Part shown: piece after piece, positions 1-8,629 of the stretch | How positions within the stretch are numbered: the stretch's first letter is position 1 | Layout of the letters: each line of letters begins with the position of its first letter | Translations under genes and position numbers: made by a program | Origin: JANNGZ01 sp031404155 | Lineage (GTDB): Bacteria; Pseudomonadota; Gammaproteobacteria; Burkholderiales; Burkholderiaceae_C | DNA length: 29,544 nucleotides | NCBI GenBank assembly: GCA_031404155.1 | Contig: JANNGZ010000053.1 | Span: 1 to 29,544, forward strand | Reading direction: 5' to 3' | The notes under the pieces: model-generated | The model's database searches: none | What the model saw: only the letters and a program-made list of their open reading frames with translations | What the model was told of the DNA's origin: nothing

Positions 1-957
1 CTGCGCGAGAGCAGCGGCGCGGGCAAGATCGGCACCACCGGCAAGGGCATTGGCCCGGCCTACGAAGACAAGGTGGCCCGCCGCGCCTTGCGTGCGCAGG
101 ACCTGAAACACCCCGAACGCTTCGCCAAGAAGCTGCGCGAGTTGCTTGAGCTGCACAACTTCATGCTCGGCGGCTACCTCAAGGGCGAGCAACTCGGCTT
201 CGAGCCGATCTTCGAGCACGCGATGAAGGCCGCCGAGCAACTCAAGCCGATGCTCGCCGATGTCGGCTACCGGCTGCACACTGCCAACCGCGAAGGCGCG
301 AACCTCCTGTTCGAGGGGGCGCAAGGCACGCTGCTGGACATCGACCATGGCACCTACCCGTATGTCACCTCGAGCAACTGCGTGGCCGGCAACGCGGCCG
401 CCGGCTCGGGTGTCGGGCCGGACCAGTTGCATCACATCCTGGGCATCACCAAGGCCTACACCACGCGTGTCGGCTCGGGCCCGTTCCCGACTGAGTTGCC
501 GATCGACCAGGCGGGCACGGTCGGCCACCATCTCTCCAGCGTCGGCCAGGAGCGGGGCACCGTCACCGGCCGCGCCAGGCGTTGCGGCTGGCTCGACGCG
601 GCCGCGCTGAAGCGCTCGATCATCATCAACGGCGTCTCGGGCTTGTGCATCACCAAGCTCGACGTGCTCGACGGCCTGGACGAAATCAAGGTCTGCGTCG
701 GTTATGAACTTGGCAGCCGGCGCATCGACATCCTGCCGCTGGACGCCGACGACATCGTGGCCTGCAAGCCAGTCTACGAAAGCTTCCCCGGCTGGAGCGG
801 AAGCACTGCGGGCCTGACGCAATGGGACCAGCTGCCCGCGAGCGCACGCCACTACCTCCAACGGGTGAAAGACTTCATCGGCGCGCCGATCGACATGGTG
901 TCCACCGGCCCGGACCGCGACCACACCATCCTTCTGCGCCACCCCTTCCGCCCCTGA
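1..957 (+). CDS. purA: Adenylosuccinate synthetase, 5' end outside window
   Basis: PurA joins IMP and aspartate using GTP to form adenylosuccinate, the first committed step from IMP to AMP in the cytoplasm. The frame is open from base 1, so only the last 318 residues are present. The family is about 430 residues long, so roughly 110 N-terminal residues, including the GTP P-loop, lie upstream of the window. Visible family motifs are [14 protein letters not shown] near the start, [20 protein letters not shown] with SNC following it, [10 protein letters not shown], and [18 protein letters not shown]. The ending [10 protein letters not shown] is typical of the family. The next gene starts 28 bp downstream on the same strand, so the two are probably cotranscribed. 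Identity is secure. Confidence 0.97.
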   Translation: MRESSGAGKIGTTGKGIGPAYEDKVARRALRAQDLKHPERFAKKLRELLELHNFMLGGYLKGEQLGFEPIFEHAMKAAEQLKPMLADVGYRLHTANREGANLLFEGAQGTLLDIDHGTYPYVTSSNCVAGNAAAGSGVGPDQLHHILGITKAYTTRVGSGPFPTELPIDQAGTVGHHLSSVGQERGTVTGRARRCGWLDAAALKRSIIINGVSGLCITKLDVLDGLDEIKVCVGYELGSRRIDILPLDADDIVACKPVYESFPGWSGSTAGLTQWDQLPASARHYLQRVKDFIGAPIDMVSTGPDRDHTILLRHPFRP

Positions 958-985
958 ATCTCTAGCCACCTACCCGCAAACCCAC

Positions 986-1507
986 ATGCTCACCGACGAC
1001 GGCAAACACCTCTACGTTTCCTGGGACGAGTACCACATGCTGATCGAGCGCCTGGCGCTCAAGGTGCACAACTCAGGCTGGGCCTTCGATCAGATCCTGT
1101 GCCTCGCGCGCGGCGGCATGCGCCCGGGCGACGTGCTCTCGCGCGTGTTCGACAAACCGCTGGCGATCATGTCGACCAGCTCCTACCGCGCCGACGCCGG
1201 CACGATCCAGGGCCGGCTCGACCTGGCCAAGTACATCACCATGCCCAAGGGTGAACTCGCCGGGCGCGTGCTGCTGGTCGACGACCTCGCGGACACCGGG
1301 CATACGCTGCGCGCGGTAGTGGACCGCCTGCGTGGCATGCCCTCGATCGCCGAGTTGCGCTCGGCGGTGGTCTGGACCAAGGGCGTCTCCACCTACACGC
1401 CCGACTACTTCGTCGAACTGCTGCCCACAAGCCCGTGGATCCATCAGCCCTTCGAGGAATACGACCAGTTGCGGCCCGAGGGCCTCGCGAAGAAGTACAT
1501 CGTCTGA
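986..1507 (+). CDS. Purine-type phosphoribosyltransferase
   Basis: This 173-residue type I phosphoribosyltransferase would transfer ribose-5-phosphate from PRPP to a base. The PRPP-binding loop is VLLVDDLADTGHTL at about residues 95–108, with two acidic residues followed by the TGHT phosphate loop. A second conserved stretch, ARGGMRPGD (about 41–49), matches the region that contacts pyrophosphate. The sequence resembles proteins annotated as hypoxanthine or xanthine phosphoribosyltransferases. The substrate cannot be fixed from sequence, although its place directly after purA suggests purine salvage. The ATG at 986 begins the conserved part of the protein. A hairpin terminator follows closely. 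Confidence 0.88.
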   Translation: MLTDDGKHLYVSWDEYHMLIERLALKVHNSGWAFDQILCLARGGMRPGDVLSRVFDKPLAIMSTSSYRADAGTIQGRLDLAKYITMPKGELAGRVLLVDDLADTGHTLRAVVDRLRGMPSIAELRSAVVWTKGVSTYTPDYFVELLPTSPWIHQPFEEYDQLRPEGLAKKYIV

Positions 1508-1510
1508 AAC

Positions 1511-1542
1511 GAAAGGGCCGGCAAATGCCGGCCCGCTTCTTC
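1511..1542. terminator. Bidirectional intrinsic terminator between the phosphoribosyltransferase gene and tRNA-Leu
   Basis: A perfect 8-bp stem (gggccggc 1515–1522, gccggccc 1527–1534) encloses a 4-nt loop (aaat). On the + strand it is followed by the pyrimidine run cttcttc. On the − strand it is followed by tttcgtttc. It can therefore end transcripts of the upstream + strand gene and of the converging tRNA gene. The same 8-bp stem occurs in the terminator after rplI. Confidence 0.7.
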
Positions 1543-1563
1543 ATCTGTTCATTCATCGATCTT

Positions 1564-1648
<85 letters not shown>

Positions 1649-1665
1649 ATCTCAGGATTGCAGAG

Positions 1666-1692
1666 ATTTTATCATCATCAAGACAACAACAA
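1666..1692 (-). promoter_or_regulatory. Candidate promoter for tRNA-Leu
   Basis: On the − strand, TAAAAT (1666–1671) lies 17 nt upstream of the mature tRNA 5' end. TTGTTG (1687–1692) lies 15 bp further upstream, and an overlapping TTTGTT (1688–1693) gives 16 bp. This AT-rich patch stands out from its GC-rich surroundings. It also lies in the short gap before rnr on the other strand. The −35 spacing is shorter than ideal. Confidence 0.45.
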
Positions 1693-1724
1693 ACTCAACA
1701 CCCCAGCCACTCGGCGCCGCGCTG

Positions 1725-3977
1725 ATGAGCGAGGTCGAAGGCATCGTGCAGGGCCATCGCGACGGCCACGGTTTTGTGCAGCGCGGCCAACGCGGCGACG
1801 GCCTCATCGACATCTATCTCGCGCCGCAGGAGATGCGCGCGGTGATGCACCGCGACCGCGTGCTGGTGCGCATCGTGCGCTACGACCGCAAGGGCCGGCC
1901 CGAAGGGCGTGTGCTCGAAATCGTCGAGCGGCGCAAGGCGCCGATCATCGGCCGCCTGTTGCACGAGGCCGGCATCTGGTTAGTGGCGCCCGAGGACAAG
2001 CGTTATGCGCAGGACATCCTGGTGCCCAAGGGCGGCATCGCCAACGCGCAGGCCGGCCAGGTGGTGGCGATCGAACTCACCGAGCCGCCGTCGATGTTCT
2101 CGCAGCCGATGGGCCGTGTGACCGAGGTGCTCGGCGAGATCGACGACCCCGGCATGGAGATCGAGATCGCGGTGCGCAAGTACGAGGTGCCGCATCGTTT
2201 TTCACCCGAAGCGGTGGCCCAGGCTGCGGCGCTGCCCGAGCGTGTACGGCCCGCCGACCAGCGCCACCGCCTGGACCTCACCGACGTGCCGCTGGTGACC
2301 ATCGACGGCGAGGACGCGCGCGACTTCGACGTCGCGGTGTACTGCGAGCCGGTGAAGACCGGACGTGGCAAAAACGCTTTCAACGGCTGGCGGCTCGTGG
2401 TCGCGATCGCCGACGTGAGCCACTACGTGAAGCCCGGCGAACCGCTGGACGAAGACGCCTACGAGCGTGCCACCTCGGTCTACTTTCCGCGCCGCGTGAT
2501 CCCGATGTTGCCGGAGAAGCTCTCCAATGGCCTGTGCTCGCTGATGCCCAACGAGAACCGGCTGGCGATGGTCTGCGACATGCTGGTCGACGGCACCGGC
2601 GAGGTGCAGGCCTACCAGTTCTTCCCCGCCACGATCTGCTCGCATGCCCGCCTGACCTATACCGAAGTGGCCGCGGCCCTGGCCAACACCAAGGGCCCGG
2701 AAGCGCACAAACGCGCTGAGCTGCTGCCCCACCTGCTGCACCTGCACGAGGTGTATCGCGCACTGCTGAAAGCGCGCAGCCGGCGCGGTGCGGTGGATTT
2801 CGAGACCACCGAAACGCAGATCGTCTGCGACGACAACGGCCGCATCGAAAAGATCGTGCCGCGCAGCCGCAACGAGGCGCACCGCCTGATCGAAGAGGCG
2901 ATGCTTGCGGCCAACGTCTGCGCCGCCGACTTCATCGAGCAGGCCAAACACCCGAGCCTGTTCCGGGTGCATGAAGGTCCGACGCCGGAGAAGCGCGTCA
3001 CGCTGCAGAACTACCTGCGCTCGCTCGGCCTGGGCCTGGGCGTGAGCGACGACCCCAAGCCCGCGGAGTTTCAGGCCATCGCGCAGGCCACCAAGGACCG
3101 GCCCGACGTCTTGCAAATCCACACCATGCTGCTGCGCTCGATGCAGCAGGCCATCTACACCGCCGTCAACAGCGGCCACTTCGGCCTGGCGTACCCGGCC
3201 TACACCCACTTCAACAGCCCGATCCGGCGCTACCCCGACCTGCTGGTGCACCGCGTGATCAAGGTGCTGCTGCACGGCAAGCGCTACCACCTGGACTCGG
3301 GCCGGGTGGAAGACGCCCCCGCGGTGCGCAGGGGCGGCAAGCCGCCGAAGCCGCATGCGCAGGAGGCCGAGGCCTGGGAGGGCGCCGGCGCGCATTGCAG
3401 TGCCAACGAGCGCCGGGCCGACGAGGCCTCGCGCGACGTTGAGGCCTGGCTCAAATGCCGCTACATGCGCGAACACCTCGGCGAGGAGTTCACCGGCACC
3501 GTGACCGCGGCCACCGCCTTCGGCCTCTTCGTGACGCTGGACGCGCTGTACGTCGAGGGCCTGGTGCACATCACCGAACTCGGCGGCGAATACTGGCGCT
3601 TCGACGAAGCGCGTCAGGAACTGCGCGGCGAACGCTCGGGCATGCGCTATGGCGTCGGTGCGCGGGTGCGGATTCAGGTGAGCCGGGTGGACCTCGACGG
3701 CCGCAAGATCGACTTCCGCATGGTTCGCGACGGCGAGGCCGAACACCTGTTGGCTCGGGGCAAGAACAGCGGCAAGGGCACCGGCAAGGGCGAGCGCCAA
3801 GTTGTCGGCAAAGACACCGGCGAGGGCGCTCCGCGCCGTATTTCCTCGGCGGTCGAGGCGCTCGATGCGGTGCGTGTGGCCGACCGTGAGGTCAAGCGAG
3901 CGGCCCGCAAGGTGGGTGCCGGCAGCAAGACGGGCGCGGCGGGCAAGACCCGGGTCGCGACCAAGCGCCGAAGCTGA
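1725..3977 (+). CDS. rnr: Ribonuclease R (RNB-family 3'–5' exoribonuclease)
   Basis: RNase R degrades structured RNA from the 3' end and takes part in rRNA and mRNA quality control. From the ATG at 1725 the product has 750 residues. It begins with cold-shock/OB domains (about 1–150, with GHRDGHGFV near the start). The RNB domain (about 178–505) contains TIDGEDARDFDV and SPIRRYPDL. An S1 domain (about 587–667) and a Lys/Arg/Gly-rich tail follow. E. coli RNase R has about 85 extra N-terminal residues forming a helix-turn-helix region. Here the frame upstream of 1725 runs into antisense tRNA sequence with no such domain, and no Shine-Dalgarno is visible. The RNB motif normally reads DFDDAV but has Val203 in place of the last Asp. 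Identity is firm; the exact start is less so. Confidence 0.93.
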   Translation: MSEVEGIVQGHRDGHGFVQRGQRGDGLIDIYLAPQEMRAVMHRDRVLVRIVRYDRKGRPEGRVLEIVERRKAPIIGRLLHEAGIWLVAPEDKRYAQDILVPKGGIANAQAGQVVAIELTEPPSMFSQPMGRVTEVLGEIDDPGMEIEIAVRKYEVPHRFSPEAVAQAAALPERVRPADQRHRLDLTDVPLVTIDGEDARDFDVAVYCEPVKTGRGKNAFNGWRLVVAIADVSHYVKPGEPLDEDAYERATSVYFPRRVIPMLPEKLSNGLCSLMPNENRLAMVCDMLVDGTGEVQAYQFFPATICSHARLTYTEVAAALANTKGPEAHKRAELLPHLLHLHEVYRALLKARSRRGAVDFETTETQIVCDDNGRIEKIVPRSRNEAHRLIEEAMLAANVCAADFIEQAKHPSLFRVHEGPTPEKRVTLQNYLRSLGLGLGVSDDPKPAEFQAIAQATKDRPDVLQIHTMLLRSMQQAIYTAVNSGHFGLAYPAYTHFNSPIRRYPDLLVHRVIKVLLHGKRYHLDSGRVEDAPAVRRGGKPPKPHAQEAEAWEGAGAHCSANERRADEASRDVEAWLKCRYMREHLGEEFTGTVTAATAFGLFVTLDALYVEGLVHITELGGEYWRFDEARQELRGERSGMRYGVGARVRIQVSRVDLDGRKIDFRMVRDGEAEHLLARGKNSGKGTGKGERQVVGKDTGEGAPRRISSAVEALDAVRVADREVKRAARKVGAGSKTGAAGKTRVATKRRS

Positions 3978-4050
3978 AAGCCGGCGCGCTGGTTTGACCG
4001 ACGCTCTCGGCTTGAAAGCCGGTGCGCTGATTTTGACGGCGATCTCGGCG
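3975..4050. repeat. Imperfect 38-bp tandem duplication at the rnr stop codon
   Basis: Two 38-bp units follow directly on each other (3975–4012 and 4013–4050). Both begin tgaaagccgg and end with ctctcggct or atctcggcg. The first unit includes the rnr stop codon TGA. They differ by a few substitutions and a one-base shift, so the duplication is not recent or has drifted. No function is evident. Confidence 0.6.
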
Positions 4051-4082
4051 GGCGCGGTCGGTGGGCGCGGTTGACGGGATGG

Positions 4083-4110
4083 GTCGGCGTGGCCGATCGG
4101 CGTCGCCGAC
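4083..4110. terminator. Hairpin between convergent rnr and nnr
   Basis: A perfect 7-bp inverted repeat (gtcggcg 4083–4089, cgccgac 4104–4110) encloses a 14-nt loop that contains the palindrome gccgatcggc. It lies 12 bp from the nnr stop, between two converging genes, where a terminator would be expected. There is no T run on either side, so termination here is a guess. Confidence 0.35.
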
Positions 4111-4121
4111 CTCGGTTCGCG

Positions 4122-5666
4122 TCAATCCGGTCGTCGAGCCGCAGCGCGTTCGTTCATCGCGGCGCTGATCGCATCGATCAGTTGTGAGGCCAGCAGCGGC
4201 AGGTGGCCCGGCAGCCGGTCGGCCGCATGGCCATGCCACGCCACCGCACAAGCGGCGCGTGTTAAGGCGTCCCCCGGGTCGGCGGACCACAGGCCACCCA
4301 GCCAGCCGGCCAGCACGTCGCCACTGCCGGCGCTGGCCAGGCGTGGGTTGCCGCTGCGGTTGATCAGCGGCGATGTTCCGGGCGCCGCAATCACGCTGCC
4401 CGAACCCTTGAGCAACACCACACAAGCGAAGCGCGCCGCCAGCTGCGATGCGGCGCCGACACGGTCCGCCTGTACTTGTGCCGCGGTGCTGCCGAGCAAG
4501 CGTGCCGCTTCCAGCGGGTGCGGTGTCAACACCGTCGGCAAGGCGCGCTCGGCGCGGGCGCGCAGCAGCGTTTGAAGCAGCGGGTCGCCGGCCAGGGCAT
4601 TCAGCGCGTCGGCGTCCAGCACCAGCCTGGCGCTGCGGCTGAGCAGGGCGGGCAACACCCCGCGCACCGCATCGCCACCACCGCAGCCCACCACGGTGGT
4701 GGACGCGCCGAGCCGGCTCGATTCGGCCAGATGCTTCAGGTCACGCCACATCAGTTCGGGACGGTGGCTGTCCAGATGCGCCGCGCCCGCGGCGAGCGGC
4801 ACGATGTAGACCCGCCCTGCACCCGCCGCCGCCGCGGCGCGCGCGGCGAGTAGCGCGGCGCCGAGCATGCCGGTCGCGCCGCCCACCACCAACACATCGC
4901 CGAAGCTGCCCTTGTGCTGCGCGTGTTCGCGCGTGGCTTGGGCGTCCAAGTCTTGCCGGCCGCTGAGCCAGGCATCCGGCGCCGGCCGGTCGGTGCCGAG
5001 AGGGGCGACACCGAGATCGTCGAACCATATCTCGCCGCAGTGGTCGCGGCCGAGCGCGGTGAACAGGCCCGGCTTGAGCGTGAGCAGGCTCAAGGCGTGG
5101 GTGGCGCGGGCCGCGTCGGCTCCGAGCCGGGTGCCCAGGGCCGCGTTCAAGCCCGAGGGCAGGTCCACCGCGAGGCGTGGGCCTGGGTGCCGGTTGAAGA
5201 CGCGGATCGCCTCGGCCACGGCTCCTGCGGGCTCGCGGCTGGCGCCGAGGCCGAGCAGGGCGTCGATCGCGATGCACCCAACGCCGACACCCTCGGCGGG
5301 CGGCAGGGCGTCGGAGATGGCGATGCCGGCATTCTGCGCACGCTGCAGCGCCGCACTCGCGTCTGCCGGCCGGCTCGCGGCAGGACCGACGAGGCTGACC
5401 CGCACCCGCTTGCCGGCCGCTTGCAGGTGCATCGCCGCCTCCAGACCGTCGCCGCCGTTGTTGCCCGGGCCGGCGGCGATCCAGACCTCTCTCGCGTGCG
5501 GTGAGAGCGCAAGCGCGAGTCGGGCGACGGCCAGGCCGGCGCGCTGCATCAGCGTGTTGGCGGGCAGGTTTGCCGCGGCCGCGCGCTCCACCGCCCGCGA
5601 GCCTTCAACGCCGAACAGCGGGCGCCGCTCGTCGTTGGCGATATCGGGCAGGTGGACCAGGCTCAT
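4122..5666 (-). CDS. nnr: Bifunctional NAD(P)H-hydrate repair enzyme (epimerase + ADP-dependent dehydratase)
   Basis: This 514-residue YjeF-type fusion repairs hydrated NADH and NADPH. The N-terminal domain epimerises the S and R hydrates. The C-terminal domain dehydrates the S form using ADP. The epimerase half shows GPGNNGGDG (about 66–74) and VDLPSGL (about 167–173). The dehydratase half shows KGSFGDVLVVGGATGM (about 252–267), TPHPLEAARLLG (about 381–392) and ASAGSGDVLAGWLGG (about 444–458), the usual ribokinase-like signatures. The start ATG (5664–5666) overlaps the stop of dadA in an ATGA arrangement, so translation of the two is probably coupled. The length matches full-length bifunctional family members. 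Confidence 0.95.
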   Translation of the reverse strand: MSLVHLPDIANDERRPLFGVEGSRAVERAAAANLPANTLMQRAGLAVARLALALSPHAREVWIAAGPGNNGGDGLEAAMHLQAAGKRVRVSLVGPAASRPADASAALQRAQNAGIAISDALPPAEGVGVGCIAIDALLGLGASREPAGAVAEAIRVFNRHPGPRLAVDLPSGLNAALGTRLGADAARATHALSLLTLKPGLFTALGRDHCGEIWFDDLGVAPLGTDRPAPDAWLSGRQDLDAQATREHAQHKGSFGDVLVVGGATGMLGAALLAARAAAAAGAGRVYIVPLAAGAAHLDSHRPELMWRDLKHLAESSRLGASTTVVGCGGGDAVRGVLPALLSRSARLVLDADALNALAGDPLLQTLLRARAERALPTVLTPHPLEAARLLGSTAAQVQADRVGAASQLAARFACVVLLKGSGSVIAAPGTSPLINRSGNPRLASAGSGDVLAGWLGGLWSADPGDALTRAACAVAWHGHAADRLPGHLPLLASQLIDAISAAMNERAAARRPD

Positions 5667-6961
5667 CGCAGTCTTTCGATCCCCAGGCCTTCGATGTCGA
5701 TGGCTGCGCCGCGGCCGCCGATCAGGTCGGCCAGCACGCAGGCCGAGCCGCAGGACAAGGCCCAGCCGCTGGAGCCATGGCCGAGGTTCAACCACACCCC
5801 CGGCGCGCCGCTGGCGCCGAGCACCGGCGGGCCGTCGGGCAGCATCGGCCGTGCCCCTTTCCAGCGCTGCGCCTGCGGCATTTGAATCACGCCGGGGAAC
5901 CAGTCCTCGAGCACCTTGTAGAGCGTGCGCAGCGCAGCCGCGTTGATCTTTTCGTCGCTGGCGAACAGCTCGGCGCTGCCGGCCACGCGCACCCGCGAGC
6001 CCAGGCGGGTGATCGCAACCTTGAAGCGCTCATCCATCAGGCCCGAGCGCGGCCCGGCGCGGGCGTGTTCGTCGGGCAGGCGCAGCGGTGCGGTGATCGA
6101 GTAGCCGTGCACCGCCTGCAGCGGCAGTGTCACGCCGAGCGGCCGCAAAAGGTCGACGGCACCGAGCGCGGCGCACACCAGCACCGCGTCGAAAGCTTCC
6201 TCGCGCAGCACGCCGCCGCTTTCGGGCCCGCTGCCGGCTTCGACCTCACGCTGGCGCAGCTGCAGCTTGGGCGTGACCCCAGGCTCGACGCGCTGGGCCT
6301 CGTGCAAGAACCTGAAGCGCGCGCCGAACTTCTGCGCCTCGGCCTTGAGCAGGTGCGCAAATTGCCGGCAGTTGCCGACACCGTCATGGGGCAGGTGGAC
6401 GCCGGCGGAGAGGCGCATATCGGGGTTGAGGCCGGGTTCGATCTCGCGGCAGCGCGCTGCGTCCACCCATTGGTACGCGACCCCCGCGTCTTTCAGCATC
6501 GACAGCCCGGGTTGCGCCATCGCCGCCTCGCGATCGCTGCGCAGCAGTACCAAATAACCCTGCACCTGCTCGTACTCCAGGCCGAGCGTGGTGGTGAGCT
6601 GGTTCAAACGATGTTGACTGAGTTGTGCCAACCGCTGCATGCGCGAACGGTTGGCGCGGTGGGCCGCCGCCGCGCAGGCGCGCCACCATCGCCACAACCA
6701 GGCCAGTTGTTGCGAATCCGGCAGGCCACCGATGCGCAACGGCGCATGGCGGCTGAACAGGTAGTGCAGCACCTTCCACGGCATGCCCGGCGCGGCCCAA
6801 GGGGTCACGTAGCCGGGTGCCACCACGCCTGCGTTGGCGAAGCTGGTTTCGGCGGCGACACTCGAGCGGCGTTCGAACACGGTGACCTCGTGGCCGTCGC
6901 GCGCGAGCTCGTAGGCCGAGGTGACGCCGACGATGCCGGCGCCGATGACGGCGACTCTCAT
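5663..6961 (-). CDS. dadA: D-amino acid dehydrogenase (FAD-dependent, small subunit type)
   Basis: DadA oxidises D-amino acids, classically D-alanine, to 2-oxo acids and ammonia at the inner membrane and passes electrons to the respiratory chain. The 432-residue product starts with an FAD Rossmann motif (GAGIVG, residues 7–12, then HEVTVFER). It carries the DadA-typical SFANAGVVAPGYVTPWAAPG stretch, GYSITAPLR in the middle, and a C-terminal WLNLGHGSSGWALSCGS stretch. Length and motif order match E. coli DadA throughout. The gene overlaps nnr by 4 bp downstream. Upstream is a 310-bp hairpin-rich gap after the amidase gene, so it may have its own promoter, though none is obvious. No adjacent alanine racemase gene is seen. 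Confidence 0.9.
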   Translation of the reverse strand: MRVAVIGAGIVGVTSAYELARDGHEVTVFERRSSVAAETSFANAGVVAPGYVTPWAAPGMPWKVLHYLFSRHAPLRIGGLPDSQQLAWLWRWWRACAAAAHRANRSRMQRLAQLSQHRLNQLTTTLGLEYEQVQGYLVLLRSDREAAMAQPGLSMLKDAGVAYQWVDAARCREIEPGLNPDMRLSAGVHLPHDGVGNCRQFAHLLKAEAQKFGARFRFLHEAQRVEPGVTPKLQLRQREVEAGSGPESGGVLREEAFDAVLVCAALGAVDLLRPLGVTLPLQAVHGYSITAPLRLPDEHARAGPRSGLMDERFKVAITRLGSRVRVAGSAELFASDEKINAAALRTLYKVLEDWFPGVIQMPQAQRWKGARPMLPDGPPVLGASGAPGVWLNLGHGSSGWALSCGSACVLADLIGGRGAAIDIEGLGIERLR

Positions 6962-7271
6962 CTCAGTGGAACCACCGCGCTTCGCGCGACCCGCGACGCA
7001 TGAAACGCGAGGCCATGCCAAGCAACTGCCGCGGATCTGGCTCTGCCAGGCCGCTGGCGGGCCTTGCAGGCCGCATGGCCGCGAGACGCGGCCATTCCTC
7101 GGCCCGTCCAAGCCGACGCGGGTCGGCTTGGAGCCGCGTACCTCGGCCCCATTGAGGGGGAGCGGCGAAGCCGCTTCGGGGGTGTTTCATTTCAGTACCG
7201 TCCGGCCGTTCCGAAGTTACTGAGCGCCCCCTTGGGGGGGCAGCCTACAAGGTGAGGGTGGGGGCTTCATT
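6962..7271. repeat. Hairpin-rich intergenic region (REP-like)
   Basis: This 310-bp gap between the amidase stop and the dadA start holds no credible gene. It contains several inverted repeats: cgcgc/gcgcg (6976–6988), a perfect 9-bp stem with a 3-nt loop (7075–7095), a perfect 10-bp stem with a 4-nt loop (7108–7131), agcggc/gccgct with loop gaa (7161–7175), and gccccc/gggggg around 7226–7241. Near the end, ttcatttcag occurs twice (about 7186 and 7267), each preceded by a G-rich run. G-runs with gagggggag and a small hairpin resemble the extragenic elements common in Burkholderiales, and the element after frr shares gagggggag. A T run typical of a terminator is absent. Confidence 0.6.
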
Positions 7272-8615
7272 TCAGTCTTCGGACAAGGTTGCTTCGATCG
7301 CCAGCGCCGCCGCGAGCACCCGGTCGTCGGCCAGCGCCCGCTGCCAGACCATCAGGCCCACCGGCCAGGCACCCGGGGAGTGACACGGCAGGCTGATCGC
7401 GCAACCGTCGAGCAGGTTCACGCAGGAGGCGTTGCGCAACAGCAGCGCATTGGTGGCGAAGAAAGCCTGGTCGTCGGCGAGCAGCGCGGCGATCGGCGGC
7501 GCGACGATCGGCACGGTCGGCGACAGCATCGCGTCCCAGGCTTGCAGCGCAGCCTCCATGCGGGCGATCCAGTCGCGGCGGGTGTGCAGCAGGTCGATGT
7601 AGTCGGCCGCGCTCATCGCCGCGCCGCGCCGGATGCGCAGCGCCACCCGCGGGTCGTAGTCGGCCTCGCGCCGCTCCAATCGGTGGCGGTGCCAGGCCCA
7701 GCTTTCCGCGGCGGCAAAACCGCCCGCGGCATTGATCGTCGCGACCTCGGCCAATTCGGGCAGGTTGATCTGGTCGACACGCGCACCGGCGTCGCGCAGC
7801 CGCCGGCATGCCTGCTCGAAGGCGCTCGCGACCGCGGGCTCGAGCGCATCGAGCATCACGTTGCGCGGCACCGCAAAGCGCAGCGTCGAGAGCGGACGCG
7901 AATCGAGTGCTACCCGGCGTTGAGCGAGCACCTCGTGCAGCAGCACCGCGTCGCGCACCGAGCGGGTGATCGCGCAGACGGTGTCGAGCGTGGTCGACAA
8001 CGGGATCGAACCTTCCGCGGGCGTGAGCCGCGCGGTGTTCTTGAAGCCGACCAGGCCTTGCAGCGCCGCCGGGATACGGATCGAGCCGCCGGTGTCCGAG
8101 CCGAGCGCGGCCCAGGCCGAGCCGGTGGCCACCGACACCGCGCCGCCGGAGGTCGAACCACCGGGGATTCGTGGTGTGGGGTCGAGTGCGCGGGTGGCGC
8201 CGTTGGCGGGTGTGCCGTGGTGCGGGTTGATGCCGACGCCGGAAAACGCGAACTCGCTCAGGTTGGTGTGGCCGACGAGCGCGGCGCCGGCTTCGCGCAG
8301 GCGCTGAACCGCGGGGCAATCCTGGGCAGCGGGTGGGGCGTCGTGCATCGAAGCGCTGCCGGCGGTGGTGGGATGGCCGGCCACATCGAACAGGTCCTTC
8401 ACCGATACCGCCAGCCCCGCCAAGCGGGGCAGGGGCGCGGCGCCGCGCCGGTCGACACGAACCGCCTGTGCTCGTGCTTCATCGTCAAAACGCCGCAGGT
8501 ACACCTGTGCGTTGCTGGCCGCGTCCGCGCATTGCAGCGACTGCTCAAGCGAGGTCGTCGCGCTGCGGCGGCCAGCGGCGATTTCGGACGCGGCCAGGGT
8601 CAGGTCGGGGAGCAT
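7272..8615 (-). CDS. Amidase-signature family hydrolase
   Basis: The 447-residue product belongs to the amidase signature family, which uses a Ser–cisSer–Lys triad to hydrolyse amides. The triad is visible: Lys73 in VSVKDLFDV, the cis-Ser Ser154 in PGGSTSGG, and the nucleophile Ser178 in GSDTGGSIRIPAA, with the family's usual 24-residue spacing between the serines. The substrate cannot be read from sequence. It is not in a gatCAB cluster, so a role as GatA is unlikely, and a general amidase, possibly acting on small amides, fits better. It heads a − strand group ahead of dadA and nnr. Its start at 8615 lies beside the divergent rpsB promoter, and no clear promoter of its own was seen. Confidence 0.88.
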   Translation of the reverse strand: MLPDLTLAASEIAAGRRSATTSLEQSLQCADAASNAQVYLRRFDDEARAQAVRVDRRGAAPLPRLAGLAVSVKDLFDVAGHPTTAGSASMHDAPPAAQDCPAVQRLREAGAALVGHTNLSEFAFSGVGINPHHGTPANGATRALDPTPRIPGGSTSGGAVSVATGSAWAALGSDTGGSIRIPAALQGLVGFKNTARLTPAEGSIPLSTTLDTVCAITRSVRDAVLLHEVLAQRRVALDSRPLSTLRFAVPRNVMLDALEPAVASAFEQACRRLRDAGARVDQINLPELAEVATINAAGGFAAAESWAWHRHRLERREADYDPRVALRIRRGAAMSAADYIDLLHTRRDWIARMEAALQAWDAMLSPTVPIVAPPIAALLADDQAFFATNALLLRNASCVNLLDGCAISLPCHSPGAWPVGLMVWQRALADDRVLAAALAIEATLSED

Positions 8616-8620
8616 CGGGC

Positions 8621-8629
8621 TGCTACAAT
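8621..8629 (+). promoter_or_regulatory. rpsB promoter, extended −10
   Basis: TGCTACAAT forms an extended −10 element (TG, one base, TACAAT at 8624–8629). No good −35 hexamer lies 16–18 bp upstream, where the amidase coding start would overlap it. The same ten bases, TGCTACAATC, occur upstream of rpsF. Transcription would start near 8636. Confidence 0.65.

Noticed and set aside
2202..3800. Open frame of 532 codons antisense to rnr
   Set aside because: It is a shadow of rnr with biased composition (many His, Val and Ala), no ribosome-binding site and no recognisable domain.
7063..7255. Small open frames in the amidase–dadA gap
   Set aside because: They run across hairpins, have no Shine-Dalgarno and encode Arg/Pro/Gly-rich sequence without similarity to anything I know.
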